From the NCBI GenBank assembly GCA_003219925.1, contig QHQU01000219.1, positions 1 to 15,464 of the forward strand: a stretch of DNA of 15,464 nt, written 5' to 3'. Positions 7,841 through 14,669 of this stretch are shown here, piece after piece. The position numbers were made by a program, and so were the translations under genes. The notes under the pieces were generated by a model that saw nothing but the letters and a program-made list of their open reading frames with translations, searched no databases and was not told the DNA's origin. Every line of letters starts with the position of its first letter. Position 1 is the stretch's first letter. The stretch is from Verrucomicrobiota bacterium (lineage in GTDB: Bacteria > Verrucomicrobiota > Verrucomicrobiia > Chthoniobacterales > UBA10450).

Positions 7841-9097
7841 ATGAGCGTGCAGGTGAAAATTCCCGCTGTCGGCGAATCGATTTCCAGCGGTGTCGTTTCC
7901 GTCTGGCACAAGAAATCAGGCGAGCAGGTAAAAAAGGGCGAGCCCCTCTTCACTCTCGAAACTGACAAAGTGTCGACTGAAATCGTCGCCGAAACGGATG
8001 GCGTCCTCAGAACCAAGGCTGCCGAAGGTCAGGAAGTAAAAATCGGCGAAGTCGTAGCAGAGATTGAGGAATCAAGCGCAGCCGGGGCGGCACCCACGAA
8101 CAAGGAGAAGGGCGCGCCAGAGCAAACTTCTGTAGCGGCGGTCGCTGACCGCGGCCGACCGGAGTTGCCGACTCCCCCTGCAGATATCGCGCTTTCGCCT
8201 GCGGTCCGTCGCATTGTCGATGAAGAAAAACTCGATCCCGCAAAAATCTCGGGAACGGGAAAAGGCGGTCGCATTACCAAAGGAGACGCGCTCGCGGTTA
8301 CGCAAAATCGCGGCGCCCCAGAACGGACAGACACCGAAGCAAGCCCGGCGACTGAGGTGGCCGGGCCGGTAGAGTCGCTGGCGCCGGCTGCCCAGGATGG
8401 TCGCATCGTTCGCAAAAAAATGTCGCCATTGCGCCGCAAGATCGCGCAGCAGTTGGTCATGGCGCAGCATACTGCTGCGATCCTGACCACGTTCAACGAA
8501 TGCGACATGAGCGAGGTGCAGGCATTGCGTGCTCACGCGCAGGAGCAATTCACAAAAAAGAATGGGTTGAAACTTGGTTTTATGTCTTTCTTCGTTAAAG
8601 CGACGGTGGCGGCGTTGAAGGCGGTGCCTCCGATCAATGGGCGAATAGAAGGGGACTATTTCATTCAAAATAATTTCTATGACATCGGGGTCGCCGTCGG
8701 GACGGAACGCGGGCTAGTCGTGCCGGTAGTGCGGGACGCTGACAAGAAGTCCTTCGCCGAGCTGGAGCGGGATATCGCCGATTACGCGAAGAAGGCGCGC
8801 GAAGGAAAATTGAAAATTGAGGAGTTGCAGGGCGGGAGTTTTACCATTTCGAACGGCGGCGTTTATGGCTCGCTCCTGAGCACGCCAATTTTGAATCCGC
8901 CACAAAGCGGAATTCTGGGTATGCACAAAATCATGGAGCGCCCGATCGCAGTGAACGGTGCAGTGGTAGTGCGCCCGATGATGTATCTCGCTCTCAGCTA
9001 TGATCATCGCATCATCGATGGCAAAGAAGCCGTCACATTTTTGATTAAGGTGAAGGAGGGAATCGAAAACCCCAAGACATTACCGATCGATTTTTAG
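7841..9097 (+). CDS. odhB/sucB: Dihydrolipoyllysine succinyltransferase, E2 component of 2-oxoglutarate dehydrogenase
   Basis: E2 forms the core of the complex and transfers the succinyl group to CoA. From the ATG at 7841 it has 418 residues. The domains in order are: a lipoyl domain (1-76) with the lipoylated lysine K43 in ETDKVSTE; a linker; the E3/E1-binding domain (about 118-152, LSPAVRRIVDEEKLDPAKIS and GKGGRITKGDAL); a second Pro/Ala/Glu-rich linker; and the catalytic acyltransferase domain (about 190-418) with the active-site motif LSYDHRIIDG (H389, D393). A TTG at 7796 would extend it by 15 residues that do not look like the family, so the ATG is preferred; no Shine-Dalgarno is visible. 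Linker residues 97-107 (SVAAVADRGRP) come from a palindromic repeat. The catalytic segment TFNECDMSEV supports a succinyl- rather than acetyl-transferase. Confidence 0.96.
   Translation: MSVQVKIPAVGESISSGVVSVWHKKSGEQVKKGEPLFTLETDKVSTEIVAETDGVLRTKAAEGQEVKIGEVVAEIEESSAAGAAPTNKEKGAPEQTSVAAVADRGRPELPTPPADIALSPAVRRIVDEEKLDPAKISGTGKGGRITKGDALAVTQNRGAPERTDTEASPATEVAGPVESLAPAAQDGRIVRKKMSPLRRKIAQQLVMAQHTAAILTTFNECDMSEVQALRAHAQEQFTKKNGLKLGFMSFFVKATVAALKAVPPINGRIEGDYFIQNNFYDIGVAVGTERGLVVPVVRDADKKSFAELERDIADYAKKAREGKLKIEELQGGSFTISNGGVYGSLLSTPILNPPQSGILGMHKIMERPIAVNGAVVVRPMMYLALSYDHRIIDGKEAVTFLIKVKEGIENPKTLPIDF
8130..8157. repeat. Family B-like palindromic repeat inside the odhB coding region (copy B3)
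   Basis: The sequence CTGTAGCGGCGGTCGCTGAC starts the same way as B1 and B2. It contains the hairpin GCGGTC (8138-8143) / GACCGC (8147-8152). It is in frame and encodes SVAAVADRGRP in the linker between the lipoyl and E3-binding domains. Confidence 0.6.
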
Positions 9098-9108
9098 AAC
9101 AAACCCAC

Positions 9109-9193
9109 TGTCATCCCGAGCGAAGTCGAGGGATCCCGTTGCGAAAGCTTTCAGGTAACATGGGGGACTCCTCGACGATCGCTCGGAATGGCG
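9109..9193. repeat. Palindromic intergenic repeat, family A (copy A2)
   Basis: The left arm TGTCATCCCGAGCGAAGTCG and the right arm TCCTCGACGATCGCTCGGAA are imperfect complements. The element fills almost the whole 106-bp gap between odhB and lpd. It ends about 10 nt before the lpd ATG, so a hairpin here could influence lpd translation. Confidence 0.8.
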
Positions 9194-9203
9194 CTAACGA
9201 TTT

Positions 9204-10610
9204 ATGGAAAAGTTTGATGTCGTAATTATCGGTTCCGGCCCCGGCGGATACGTGGCGGCCATTCGCGCGGGCCAGCTCGGGCTCAAGACCGCGATCATCG
9301 AGAAAGATAAGGAACTCGGTGGCACCTGCCTGAACATCGGCTGTATTCCAAGCAAAGCCCTGCTCACTTCCAGCGACCATTTTTCCTTCGCAAAAACAGA
9401 AGCGGCTAAACACGGAATTGTGATTGAGAACCCGCGCGTTGATCTGCCGACGATGCAGAAGCGCAAAGATAAAGTGGTGAAAACGCTCACCGGCGGCGTG
9501 CGTCAGTTAATGAAGACAAACAAGGTGATGGTGCTGGAAGGAATGGGCACGATCACGGCGCCGGGAAAAGTGTCCGTAAAATCTTCCGGCGGCGAAACCC
9601 AGGAGATCGAGACCAAGAACATCGTTATTGCAACCGGAAGTGTCCCGATCGAACTGCCGTTCGCGAAATTCGATGGCCAAAGAATCGTTAGCAGCACTGA
9701 AGCGCTCTGTTTTACCGAGGCGCCAAAGAAGTTTCTCGTTATCGGCGCGGGCGCGATCGGGCTCGAGCTGGGCTCGGTTTGGAACCGCCTCGGTAGCGAA
9801 GTGACAATGCTCGAATTTCTGCCGCGCATTGCCGTGGGTTTCGACCTCGAGCTGTCGAATTTGCTCCAGCGCGCTCTCACTGCGCAGGGAATCAAGTTTC
9901 ATCTCGAAACGAAGGTGACCGGCGTGAAAGTGGAGAATGGGCACGTCATTGCTTCTGCGGAAAAGGCTAACGAGAAGTTAACGTTTGAAGCCGACAAGGT
10001 GCTGGTGTCGGTTGGGCGCAAGCCGTTCAGCGAGGGTCTCGGCGCAGAAAAAGTTGGGGTCGAATTTGATGAGCGAAAACGGATCAAGATCGACAAGCAT
10101 TTTCGGACGAATGTCGAAGGAATCTACGCCATTGGCGACGTCATTGCCGGCCCGATGCTCGCGCACAAGGCCGAAGATGAAGGCATTGCCTGCGTTGAGA
10201 TCATTGCCGGAAAATCCGGCCACGTAAATTACGACGCGATCCCAGGCATCATTTACACCAACCCGGAGCTGGCCGGCGTCGGCATTACCGAAGATCAGGC
10301 GAAAGAAAAAGGGATGGAGGTGCGAATTGGGAAGTTTCCGTTTCGTGCTAATGGCCGTGCCCTTGCCAACGAAGATGTCGAAGGGCTGGTAAAATTTATT
10401 GCTGACGCTAAAACGGACAAAATTCTGGGCGCGCACATTCTGCAACACGCTGCTTCTGAATTAATCGCCGAGCCAACCTCCGTCATCGAGTTTGGCGGTA
10501 GCAGCGAGGATCTCGGACGAACAACCCACTCGCACCCAACCCTGAGCGAAGCGGTAAAAGAGGCTGCGATGGCGGTGGAGAAGCGCGCGCTACATATTGT
10601 GAATCGTTAG
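9204..10610 (+). CDS. lpd: Dihydrolipoyl dehydrogenase (E3)
   Basis: This FAD flavoprotein reoxidises the dihydrolipoyl arm of E2 and passes electrons to NAD+. It has 468 residues, the normal length. Features are the FAD-binding GSGPGGYVAA (10-19), the redox-active disulfide C42/C47 in GGTCLNIGCIPSKALL, an NAD-binding IGAGAIGLELG (about 182-192), the second FAD motif GIYAIGDV (about 306-313), and the C-terminal dimer-interface catalytic pair H444/E449 in HSHPTLSEAV. The ATG at 9204 gives the canonical N-terminus (MEKFDVVIIGSGPGG). It is the last gene of the odh cluster, which suggests this E3 serves 2-oxoglutarate dehydrogenase first, though it could also serve other 2-oxoacid complexes or glycine cleavage. 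Confidence 0.97.
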   Translation: MEKFDVVIIGSGPGGYVAAIRAGQLGLKTAIIEKDKELGGTCLNIGCIPSKALLTSSDHFSFAKTEAAKHGIVIENPRVDLPTMQKRKDKVVKTLTGGVRQLMKTNKVMVLEGMGTITAPGKVSVKSSGGETQEIETKNIVIATGSVPIELPFAKFDGQRIVSSTEALCFTEAPKKFLVIGAGAIGLELGSVWNRLGSEVTMLEFLPRIAVGFDLELSNLLQRALTAQGIKFHLETKVTGVKVENGHVIASAEKANEKLTFEADKVLVSVGRKPFSEGLGAEKVGVEFDERKRIKIDKHFRTNVEGIYAIGDVIAGPMLAHKAEDEGIACVEIIAGKSGHVNYDAIPGIIYTNPELAGVGITEDQAKEKGMEVRIGKFPFRANGRALANEDVEGLVKFIADAKTDKILGAHILQHAASELIAEPTSVIEFGGSSEDLGRTTHSHPTLSEAVKEAAMAVEKRALHIVNR

Positions 10611-10636
10611 TGCAAGACAGAGCGCTGCGACGCTGG

Positions 10637-10665
10637 TGTGGTAGCTGCCGCCGTCGCCGGCGACA
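10637..10665. repeat. Partial palindromic repeat, family B-like (copy B4)
   Basis: TGTGGTAGCTGCCGCCGTCG resembles the right arm of B1 read on the other strand. It contains a perfect 12-bp palindrome, GTCGCCGGCGAC, at 10653-10664. It lies in the 160-bp gap between the convergent lpd and MFS genes. Confidence 0.55.
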
Positions 10666-10750
10666 GATCGCGTATTTGCTGCGGCATCCGCTCTGACGAC
10701 AACTCTTACAAAGTTGCGTCGTTCGGAAAAAGACGTTTTACCTATGCGAG

Positions 10751-10769
10751 AAGCTGCGGTCGCAGTTTT
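10751..10769 (+). terminator. Possible intrinsic terminator of the odh cluster
   Basis: AAGCTGCGGTCGCAGTTTT can form a 7-bp stem (with one G-U pair) around the tetraloop GGTC, with a short T run overlapping the 3' arm. It lies 140 bp after lpd and abuts the end of the convergent MFS gene. The T run is short, so confidence is low. Confidence 0.3.
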
Positions 10770-10770
10770 C

Positions 10771-12063
10771 TTAAGTTGCCGCTGTCGCTTCGCGACGGGC
10801 AATTACGACGCGAGTAATGATTGCCGCGATCAGACAAATGATTGCGCCAAAGCCGAGTGCGAACGGCGTTCCCCAAAAATGTGCGACCGCTCCTGCTTCC
10901 AGACTGCCCACCGGAATCATCGCGCCGAAGACGAGCGACCAAACACCCATCACGCGACCGCGCATTTCGTCCGGCACGATGGTTTGCAACGTTGTGTTCG
11001 AAGTTGCGAAAAATAGAAGCATTCCGAATCCGGCAAGGAACAGGAAAGCCACAGCCAGATAAAAACTTCTCGCGAAGGCAACGGCAGTCATCGCGGCAGA
11101 GAATAAATAGACGCCACTAAAGGCAAGTTTGCGCGGGGTGACCAGGTGCCCGTAAGCGGCCACGATCAGCGCGCCAATTAGTGCGCCCGCGCCGCTCGCT
11201 GAAATCAGAATTCCGTAACCGTTGGCTCCGCGGCCGAGGACGTCGCGCGCGAATGCGGGCATCAGCACGGTGTAAGACCAGCCGAAAACGCCAACCACAA
11301 AAAAGAGCAGGAGAATCGTGCGCACGCGCGGATGTCTTACTGAATAAGCGATCCCTTTCCATGCATGTTCCAGGGGAGACGCCTGAGTGGCTGGCCGCAT
11401 CTGCGGCGGAAGTTTCATCATCATCAATCCGGCAATGACGGCAATGAAGCTCAGACCGTTTAGAAAAAAACAAATGGCGATGCCGACCGTCCCGATCATT
11501 AGCCCGGCAATGGACGGCCCGATCACGCGCGCGGCATGAAAGATTGAACTGTTAAGAGAGATGGCGTTGAGCAGATCTTCGCGGCTCGTCATTTCCACGG
11601 TGAACGCTTGCCTGGCCGGGATATCGAATCCCATCGCGATTCCATTGAGCGCCGCGATTACGATTATAAAATTCGCGTTGGCAAATCCCAAATGTGCGCC
11701 GGCGGCGAGGACGAAGGCGCAGAACATTTGCGCCGCTTGCGTCCCGATCAGGATGGATCGCTTGGGATAACGGTCCGCCAGCGAGCCGCCCCAAAGCGAA
11801 AAAATCATCATCGGCGCGGAACCGACCGCGGAAACGGCGCCGAGCAGGAATTTCGAGTCAGTGATTTCATAAACGAACCAGCTCATGGCGGTTTGTTGCA
11901 GCCAGGTGCCGATGAGTGAGACGAGTTGGCCATAAAAAAATAGGCGGTAATTGCGATGACGCAGCGCTCGAAAAGTAGTGCGCCAATTGACTTCGCCGAC
12001 GGGCATACGCCGCGCCCGGCCAGTGATGTCCTCGGGAATGCGCGCAGTTTCGGTCGTGGCCAC
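10771..12063 (-). CDS. MFS transporter, EntS/DHA3-like exporter
   Basis: This predicted 12-helix inner-membrane protein of 430 residues belongs to the major facilitator superfamily. After a soluble N-terminus, helix 1 begins around RNYRLFFYGQLVSLIGTWLQ, a typical opening of the MFS_3/EntS group. The loop between helices 2 and 3 carries the MFS signature GGSLADRYPKRS, and the second half has the counterpart DEMRGRVMGVWSLVFGAM. The frame begins at GTG 12063; an ATG at 12006 (MPVGEVNWRTTF) would trim 19 residues and is a fair alternative, since neither has a Shine-Dalgarno. Relatives export siderophores, drugs or other small molecules, but the substrate here cannot be told. It appears monocistronic, convergent with lpd and codirectional with the aldo/keto reductase gene upstream. 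Confidence 0.9.
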   Translation of the reverse strand: MATTETARIPEDITGRARRMPVGEVNWRTTFRALRHRNYRLFFYGQLVSLIGTWLQQTAMSWFVYEITDSKFLLGAVSAVGSAPMMIFSLWGGSLADRYPKRSILIGTQAAQMFCAFVLAAGAHLGFANANFIIVIAALNGIAMGFDIPARQAFTVEMTSREDLLNAISLNSSIFHAARVIGPSIAGLMIGTVGIAICFFLNGLSFIAVIAGLMMMKLPPQMRPATQASPLEHAWKGIAYSVRHPRVRTILLLFFVVGVFGWSYTVLMPAFARDVLGRGANGYGILISASGAGALIGALIVAAYGHLVTPRKLAFSGVYLFSAAMTAVAFARSFYLAVAFLFLAGFGMLLFFATSNTTLQTIVPDEMRGRVMGVWSLVFGAMIPVGSLEAGAVAHFWGTPFALGFGAIICLIAAIITRVVIARREATAAT

Positions 12064-12160
12064 GAAGCGACATTTTAACCGAATGCGGTATATGCGCTCG
12101 GCGAATTCCGTTGCTGGCCAGCGCAGACTACCAGCCTAGCTTGCCGACGGAGATATCATT

Positions 12161-12330
12161 TCGGCTGGCAGCCAAAACGCGCAGGCAAGTTGCCTGCGCT
12201 CCAAGTCTTTATAGAAAAGTCCGCGATCGCGAGGACGCGATCGCCAACACGCGAGACGCGTGCGCTACCCAGACCAAAGAGAGAGGTCGCAAAATCGAAG
12301 CACACTTGGAGGGGCGAGCTCCTTTCCCCG
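12161..12330. repeat. Composite palindromic repeat with family C end (copy C2)
   Basis: This fills most of the 296-bp gap between the MFS and aldo/keto reductase genes. In order it holds: GGCTGGCAGCC (12163-12173); a strong hairpin GCGCAGGCA / TGCCTGCGC with a 3-nt loop (12179-12199); GCGATCGC twice (12223-12230 and 12237-12244), able to pair around a 6-nt loop; the 23 nt at 12248-12270 identical to the right end of C1; and a GGAG...CTCC unit (12308-12322). It looks like several repeat modules joined. No gene or clear promoter is seen in the gap. Confidence 0.75.
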
Positions 12331-12359
12331 TGGCGCCGCAGAGCTTGGCCCTGCAACAT

Positions 12360-13280
12360 TTACTTTCCTGTCATGATCGCATCAATCGCTGCGAGGTCGT
12401 CTGAAGTCAGTTTCCAATTCACGGCTTTCGCATTCGCCTGAATCTGTTCGGGCTTGCTCGCGCCGGCGATGACCGATGCCACCGGTTTGTGGGCCAGCAG
12501 CCAGGCGAAGGCCAGGTCGAGCACCGTGTGATTACGCGATTCCGCGAATTCGATTAGTTGCTCCACGACTGCCAGATTTCTTTCCGTAAACACTTTTGGT
12601 CCCCAGCCCTCGGCGGCACGACTTCCTTCCGGCAATTTGTTTCCGCGGCGGTATTTTCCTGTAAGCAATCCGCTGGCTAACGGAAAATAGGGAAGAAATG
12701 CCAGCCCACGCGCTTCGCATTCGGCCAAGACACCGTCATTTTCAGGGTCGCGGTGAAAGAGACTGAACTCGTTTTGCACACTAACAAAATGCGCGCCGCC
12801 TTTGGCGGCATCTGCTGCTTCCCGAATTTGCGGAACGGAGAAATTCGAGCAGCCGATCTCGCGCACTTTCCCGGAGCGCACCAGTTGATCAAGCGCGACA
12901 AGGGTATCGGCAATCGGCGTCTTCGGATCGGGCTGATGCAATTGGTAAAGATCGATCCGATCTGTTCTCAGCCGGCGCAAGCTCGCTTCAATCGCTTCCG
13001 GAATATACTGCGGTGATGCACCCTGCTGTCCCTTCTCCATTTCCATTCCGAACTTGGTTGCCAAAATGATTTGATCTCGTCGCGATCCCAGCGCGCGTCC
13101 GAGAAAATCTTCGCTCTGCCCTTTACCATACCGATCAGCGGTATCGAAGAACGTAATTCGCGATTCGATCGCTGCGTCGATAACTTTCGCGCTCGCCTCC
13201 GCATCAATGCGCCAGCCGAAATTATTGCAGCCAAGTCCGACGACCGAAACTTCGAGGGACCCAATCTTGCGCGTTTGCAT
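12360..13280 (-). CDS. Aldo/keto reductase family oxidoreductase
   Basis: This cytoplasmic NADPH-dependent oxidoreductase with a TIM-barrel fold has 306 residues from the ATG at 13280. The catalytic tetrad is visible: D46 and Y51 in FFDTADRYGKG, K76 in LATKFG and H115 in LYQLHQPD. REIGCSNFSV and the C-terminal VIAGASKPEQIQAN (cofactor-binding segment) are also typical. The frame is open to an ATG at 13322, but the extra 14 residues (MTICGLHASLHFAT) do not match the family and run into a repeat. MQTRKIGSLEVSVVGLG is the usual opening, so 13280 is chosen. It is similar to general-stress/IolS-like and L-glyceraldehyde-type reductases; the true substrate is unknown. It is divergent from recO. Confidence 0.92.
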   Translation of the reverse strand: MQTRKIGSLEVSVVGLGCNNFGWRIDAEASAKVIDAAIESRITFFDTADRYGKGQSEDFLGRALGSRRDQIILATKFGMEMEKGQQGASPQYIPEAIEASLRRLRTDRIDLYQLHQPDPKTPIADTLVALDQLVRSGKVREIGCSNFSVPQIREAADAAKGGAHFVSVQNEFSLFHRDPENDGVLAECEARGLAFLPYFPLASGLLTGKYRRGNKLPEGSRAAEGWGPKVFTERNLAVVEQLIEFAESRNHTVLDLAFAWLLAHKPVASVIAGASKPEQIQANAKAVNWKLTSDDLAAIDAIMTGK

Positions 13281-13316
13281 TGTTGCAAAATGAAGTGATG
13301 CGTGCAGACCGCAAAT

Positions 13317-13399
13317 CGTCATTCCGAGCGACAGAGGAGGAATCCGGTGGAGTTACCTTTAAGGCATCCCCGCGGAATCCTCGACGGTTCGGGACGACG
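13317..13399. repeat. Palindromic intergenic repeat, family A (copy A3)
   Basis: The left arm CGTCATTCCGAGCGACAGAG and the right arm ending CGACGGTTCGGGACGACG are imperfect complements, with GGAATCC / GGAATCCTCG elements inside. It lies in the divergent region between the aldo/keto reductase and recO. Confidence 0.75.
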
Positions 13400-13429
13400 C
13401 TGGGCAAAGGCAATTCCTCGCCGCCGTTT

Positions 13430-13453
13430 CTGTAGCGGCAGCCGTGTCGGCTG
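13430..13453. repeat. Palindromic intergenic repeat, family B (copy B2)
   Basis: These 24 nt, beginning CTGTAGCGGCAGCCGTGTCG, are identical to 7693-7716. GGCAGCC...GGCTG within it can fold on itself. Unlike B1, the far arm is not evident, so this may be a half unit. It sits about 60 bp before the recO start. Confidence 0.75.
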
Positions 13454-13514
13454 TCACGCCTGCCTCTATAGAAACCCAGGTCGCCGAATCTTTGCCAAAG
13501 ACTAATTTAAATCC

Positions 13515-14066
13515 GTGAATGCGACGACGCGCGGAATCCTTCTGCGCAAACGCAAGCTGAGCGACACCAGCCTCATTGTCTCCTGGTGCACCAATTCGCT
13601 CGGTATTATCCAAACCGTTGCTCGTGGTGCGAGACGACCCCGGAGTCCTTTTCGCGGACAACTCGATTTGTTCTTTGAAGCCGAATTATCAATCGCGAAA
13701 AGCCGCAAATCGAATTTGCATACCCTGCGTGAGGTTGTGTTGGTCAATGCATTCGCAGGAATTCGAACTGATCATCGGCGCACGCAGGCCGCGTCGTATT
13801 TTGTCGAGTTGATCGAAGTCTGCACCGAGATCGAGCATCACGAACCGGAGATCTTTCATTTGCTCGAACGCGCTTTCGGTTACCTCGATCAGTATGATCC
13901 CGACCAGCGCTCGATTCTTCACTTTGAAACAGAACTGTCGCGCATCACTGGTGTGCAGGGCGCAAAGTCGAACGCGGCCATGGCGCTGGCACATCTCTTT
14001 GGTAGGCTACCGTCGTCGCGGCCGGCGTTGCTGAAATTGCTTGCCAGCGATAAGGATGGTTCATGA
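13515..14066 (+). CDS. recO: DNA repair protein RecO (short form)
   Basis: RecO helps load RecA on SSB-coated single-stranded DNA together with RecR. The 183-residue protein starts with the family's OB-fold domain (NATTRGILLRKRKLSDTSLI, then GIIQTVARGARRPRSPFRGQ, about 1-75). This is followed by the helical domain (YFVELIEVCTEIEHHEPEIF and onward). It is shorter than the roughly 240 residues usual for E. coli-type RecO, and the C-terminal cysteine zinc cluster of many relatives is absent; the only cysteines are in SWCTNS and EVCTEI. The start is a GTG at 13515 without a clear Shine-Dalgarno, the only start giving the conserved opening. The stop overlaps the next gene's ATG (ATGA), which suggests coupled translation. 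Confidence 0.85.
   Translation: MNATTRGILLRKRKLSDTSLIVSWCTNSLGIIQTVARGARRPRSPFRGQLDLFFEAELSIAKSRKSNLHTLREVVLVNAFAGIRTDHRRTQAASYFVELIEVCTEIEHHEPEIFHLLERAFGYLDQYDPDQRSILHFETELSRITGVQGAKSNAAMALAHLFGRLPSSRPALLKLLASDKDGS
14052..14056 (+). promoter_or_regulatory. Ribosome binding site of the YceI-family gene
   Basis: AAGGA lies 6 nt before the ATG at 14063, inside the end of recO. It supports that start. Confidence 0.6.
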
Positions 14067-14638
14067 GAGCGTATCGTTTTCTCTTCGCGGCCCTGCTATT
14101 TGTCCCGCTGGGCGCATTTGCCGAAACCTATAAGATTGACACCGCGCATTCACGAATCGCGTTTAGCCTGCATCAATTTGTCAGCACCGTGCGCGGCGAC
14201 TTTCATCGTTTCAGCGGAACGATCGAAGTCGATCGTGAACATCCGGAACGTTCATCGGTCACCGCCAGGATTTCGGTCGCCAGCATCGACACCAAAATTC
14301 AAAAACGCGATCATCACCTGCTCAGCCCCGAGTTTTTCGATGCCGCGAAATTTCCGGAGATCACGTTTAAGAGTCGGAGTGTAAAGCAGACTGGCGAAAA
14401 CAGCGGCGACATCCTTGGCGATTTCACCATGCACGGCGTGACCAAGCCGATGATGTTGCATGTGAAATTGGCCACACCCCCGAGCAGCGAGTCGCTTCCC
14501 GAGCGCACTCGCTGGATCGTCACCACCGATCCGATCAATCGCAAAGATTTCGGATTAATGTTTAGTAGCACTTCGGAATCCATTTCCGGCATTAGCAATA
14601 ACGTCACGCCGACAATCGAAATCGAGGCGGTAAAATAG
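14063..14638 (+). CDS. YceI-family secreted lipid-binding protein
   Basis: This 191-residue exported protein has a clear signal peptide, MRAYRFLFAALLFVPLGAFA, cleaved before ETYKIDTAHS. The mature part is the YceI lipocalin-like beta-barrel: YKIDTAHSRIAFSLHQF opens the domain, followed by HRFSGTIEVDREHPERSS, IQKRDHHLLSPEFFDAAKFP, ITFKSRSV and GDFTMHGVTKPMML, all characteristic. Members of this family bind isoprenoid lipids and are often induced by acid or osmotic stress; the ligand here is not known. It overlaps recO by 4 bp and has its own Shine-Dalgarno. The functional link between the two genes is not obvious. The stop at 14636-14638 is 31 bp from the convergent permease gene. Confidence 0.92.
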   Translation: MRAYRFLFAALLFVPLGAFAETYKIDTAHSRIAFSLHQFVSTVRGDFHRFSGTIEVDREHPERSSVTARISVASIDTKIQKRDHHLLSPEFFDAAKFPEITFKSRSVKQTGENSGDILGDFTMHGVTKPMMLHVKLATPPSSESLPERTRWIVTTDPINRKDFGLMFSSTSESISGISNNVTPTIEIEAVK

Positions 14639-14669
14639 GGCATTGCGTCTCGGGGGAGCAGCGACTCGA

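Noticed and set aside
8072..8668. Open frames antisense to odhB
   Set aside because: They oppose a gene with clear domains and have low-complexity composition.
12156..12359. 67-codon minus-strand frame between the MFS and aldo/keto reductase genes
   Set aside because: Entirely made of the C2 repeat modules; no protein family features.
1653..13453. CRISPR array or tandem-repeat locus
   Set aside because: Repeats are dispersed and palindromic, with no regular spacers and no cas genes.
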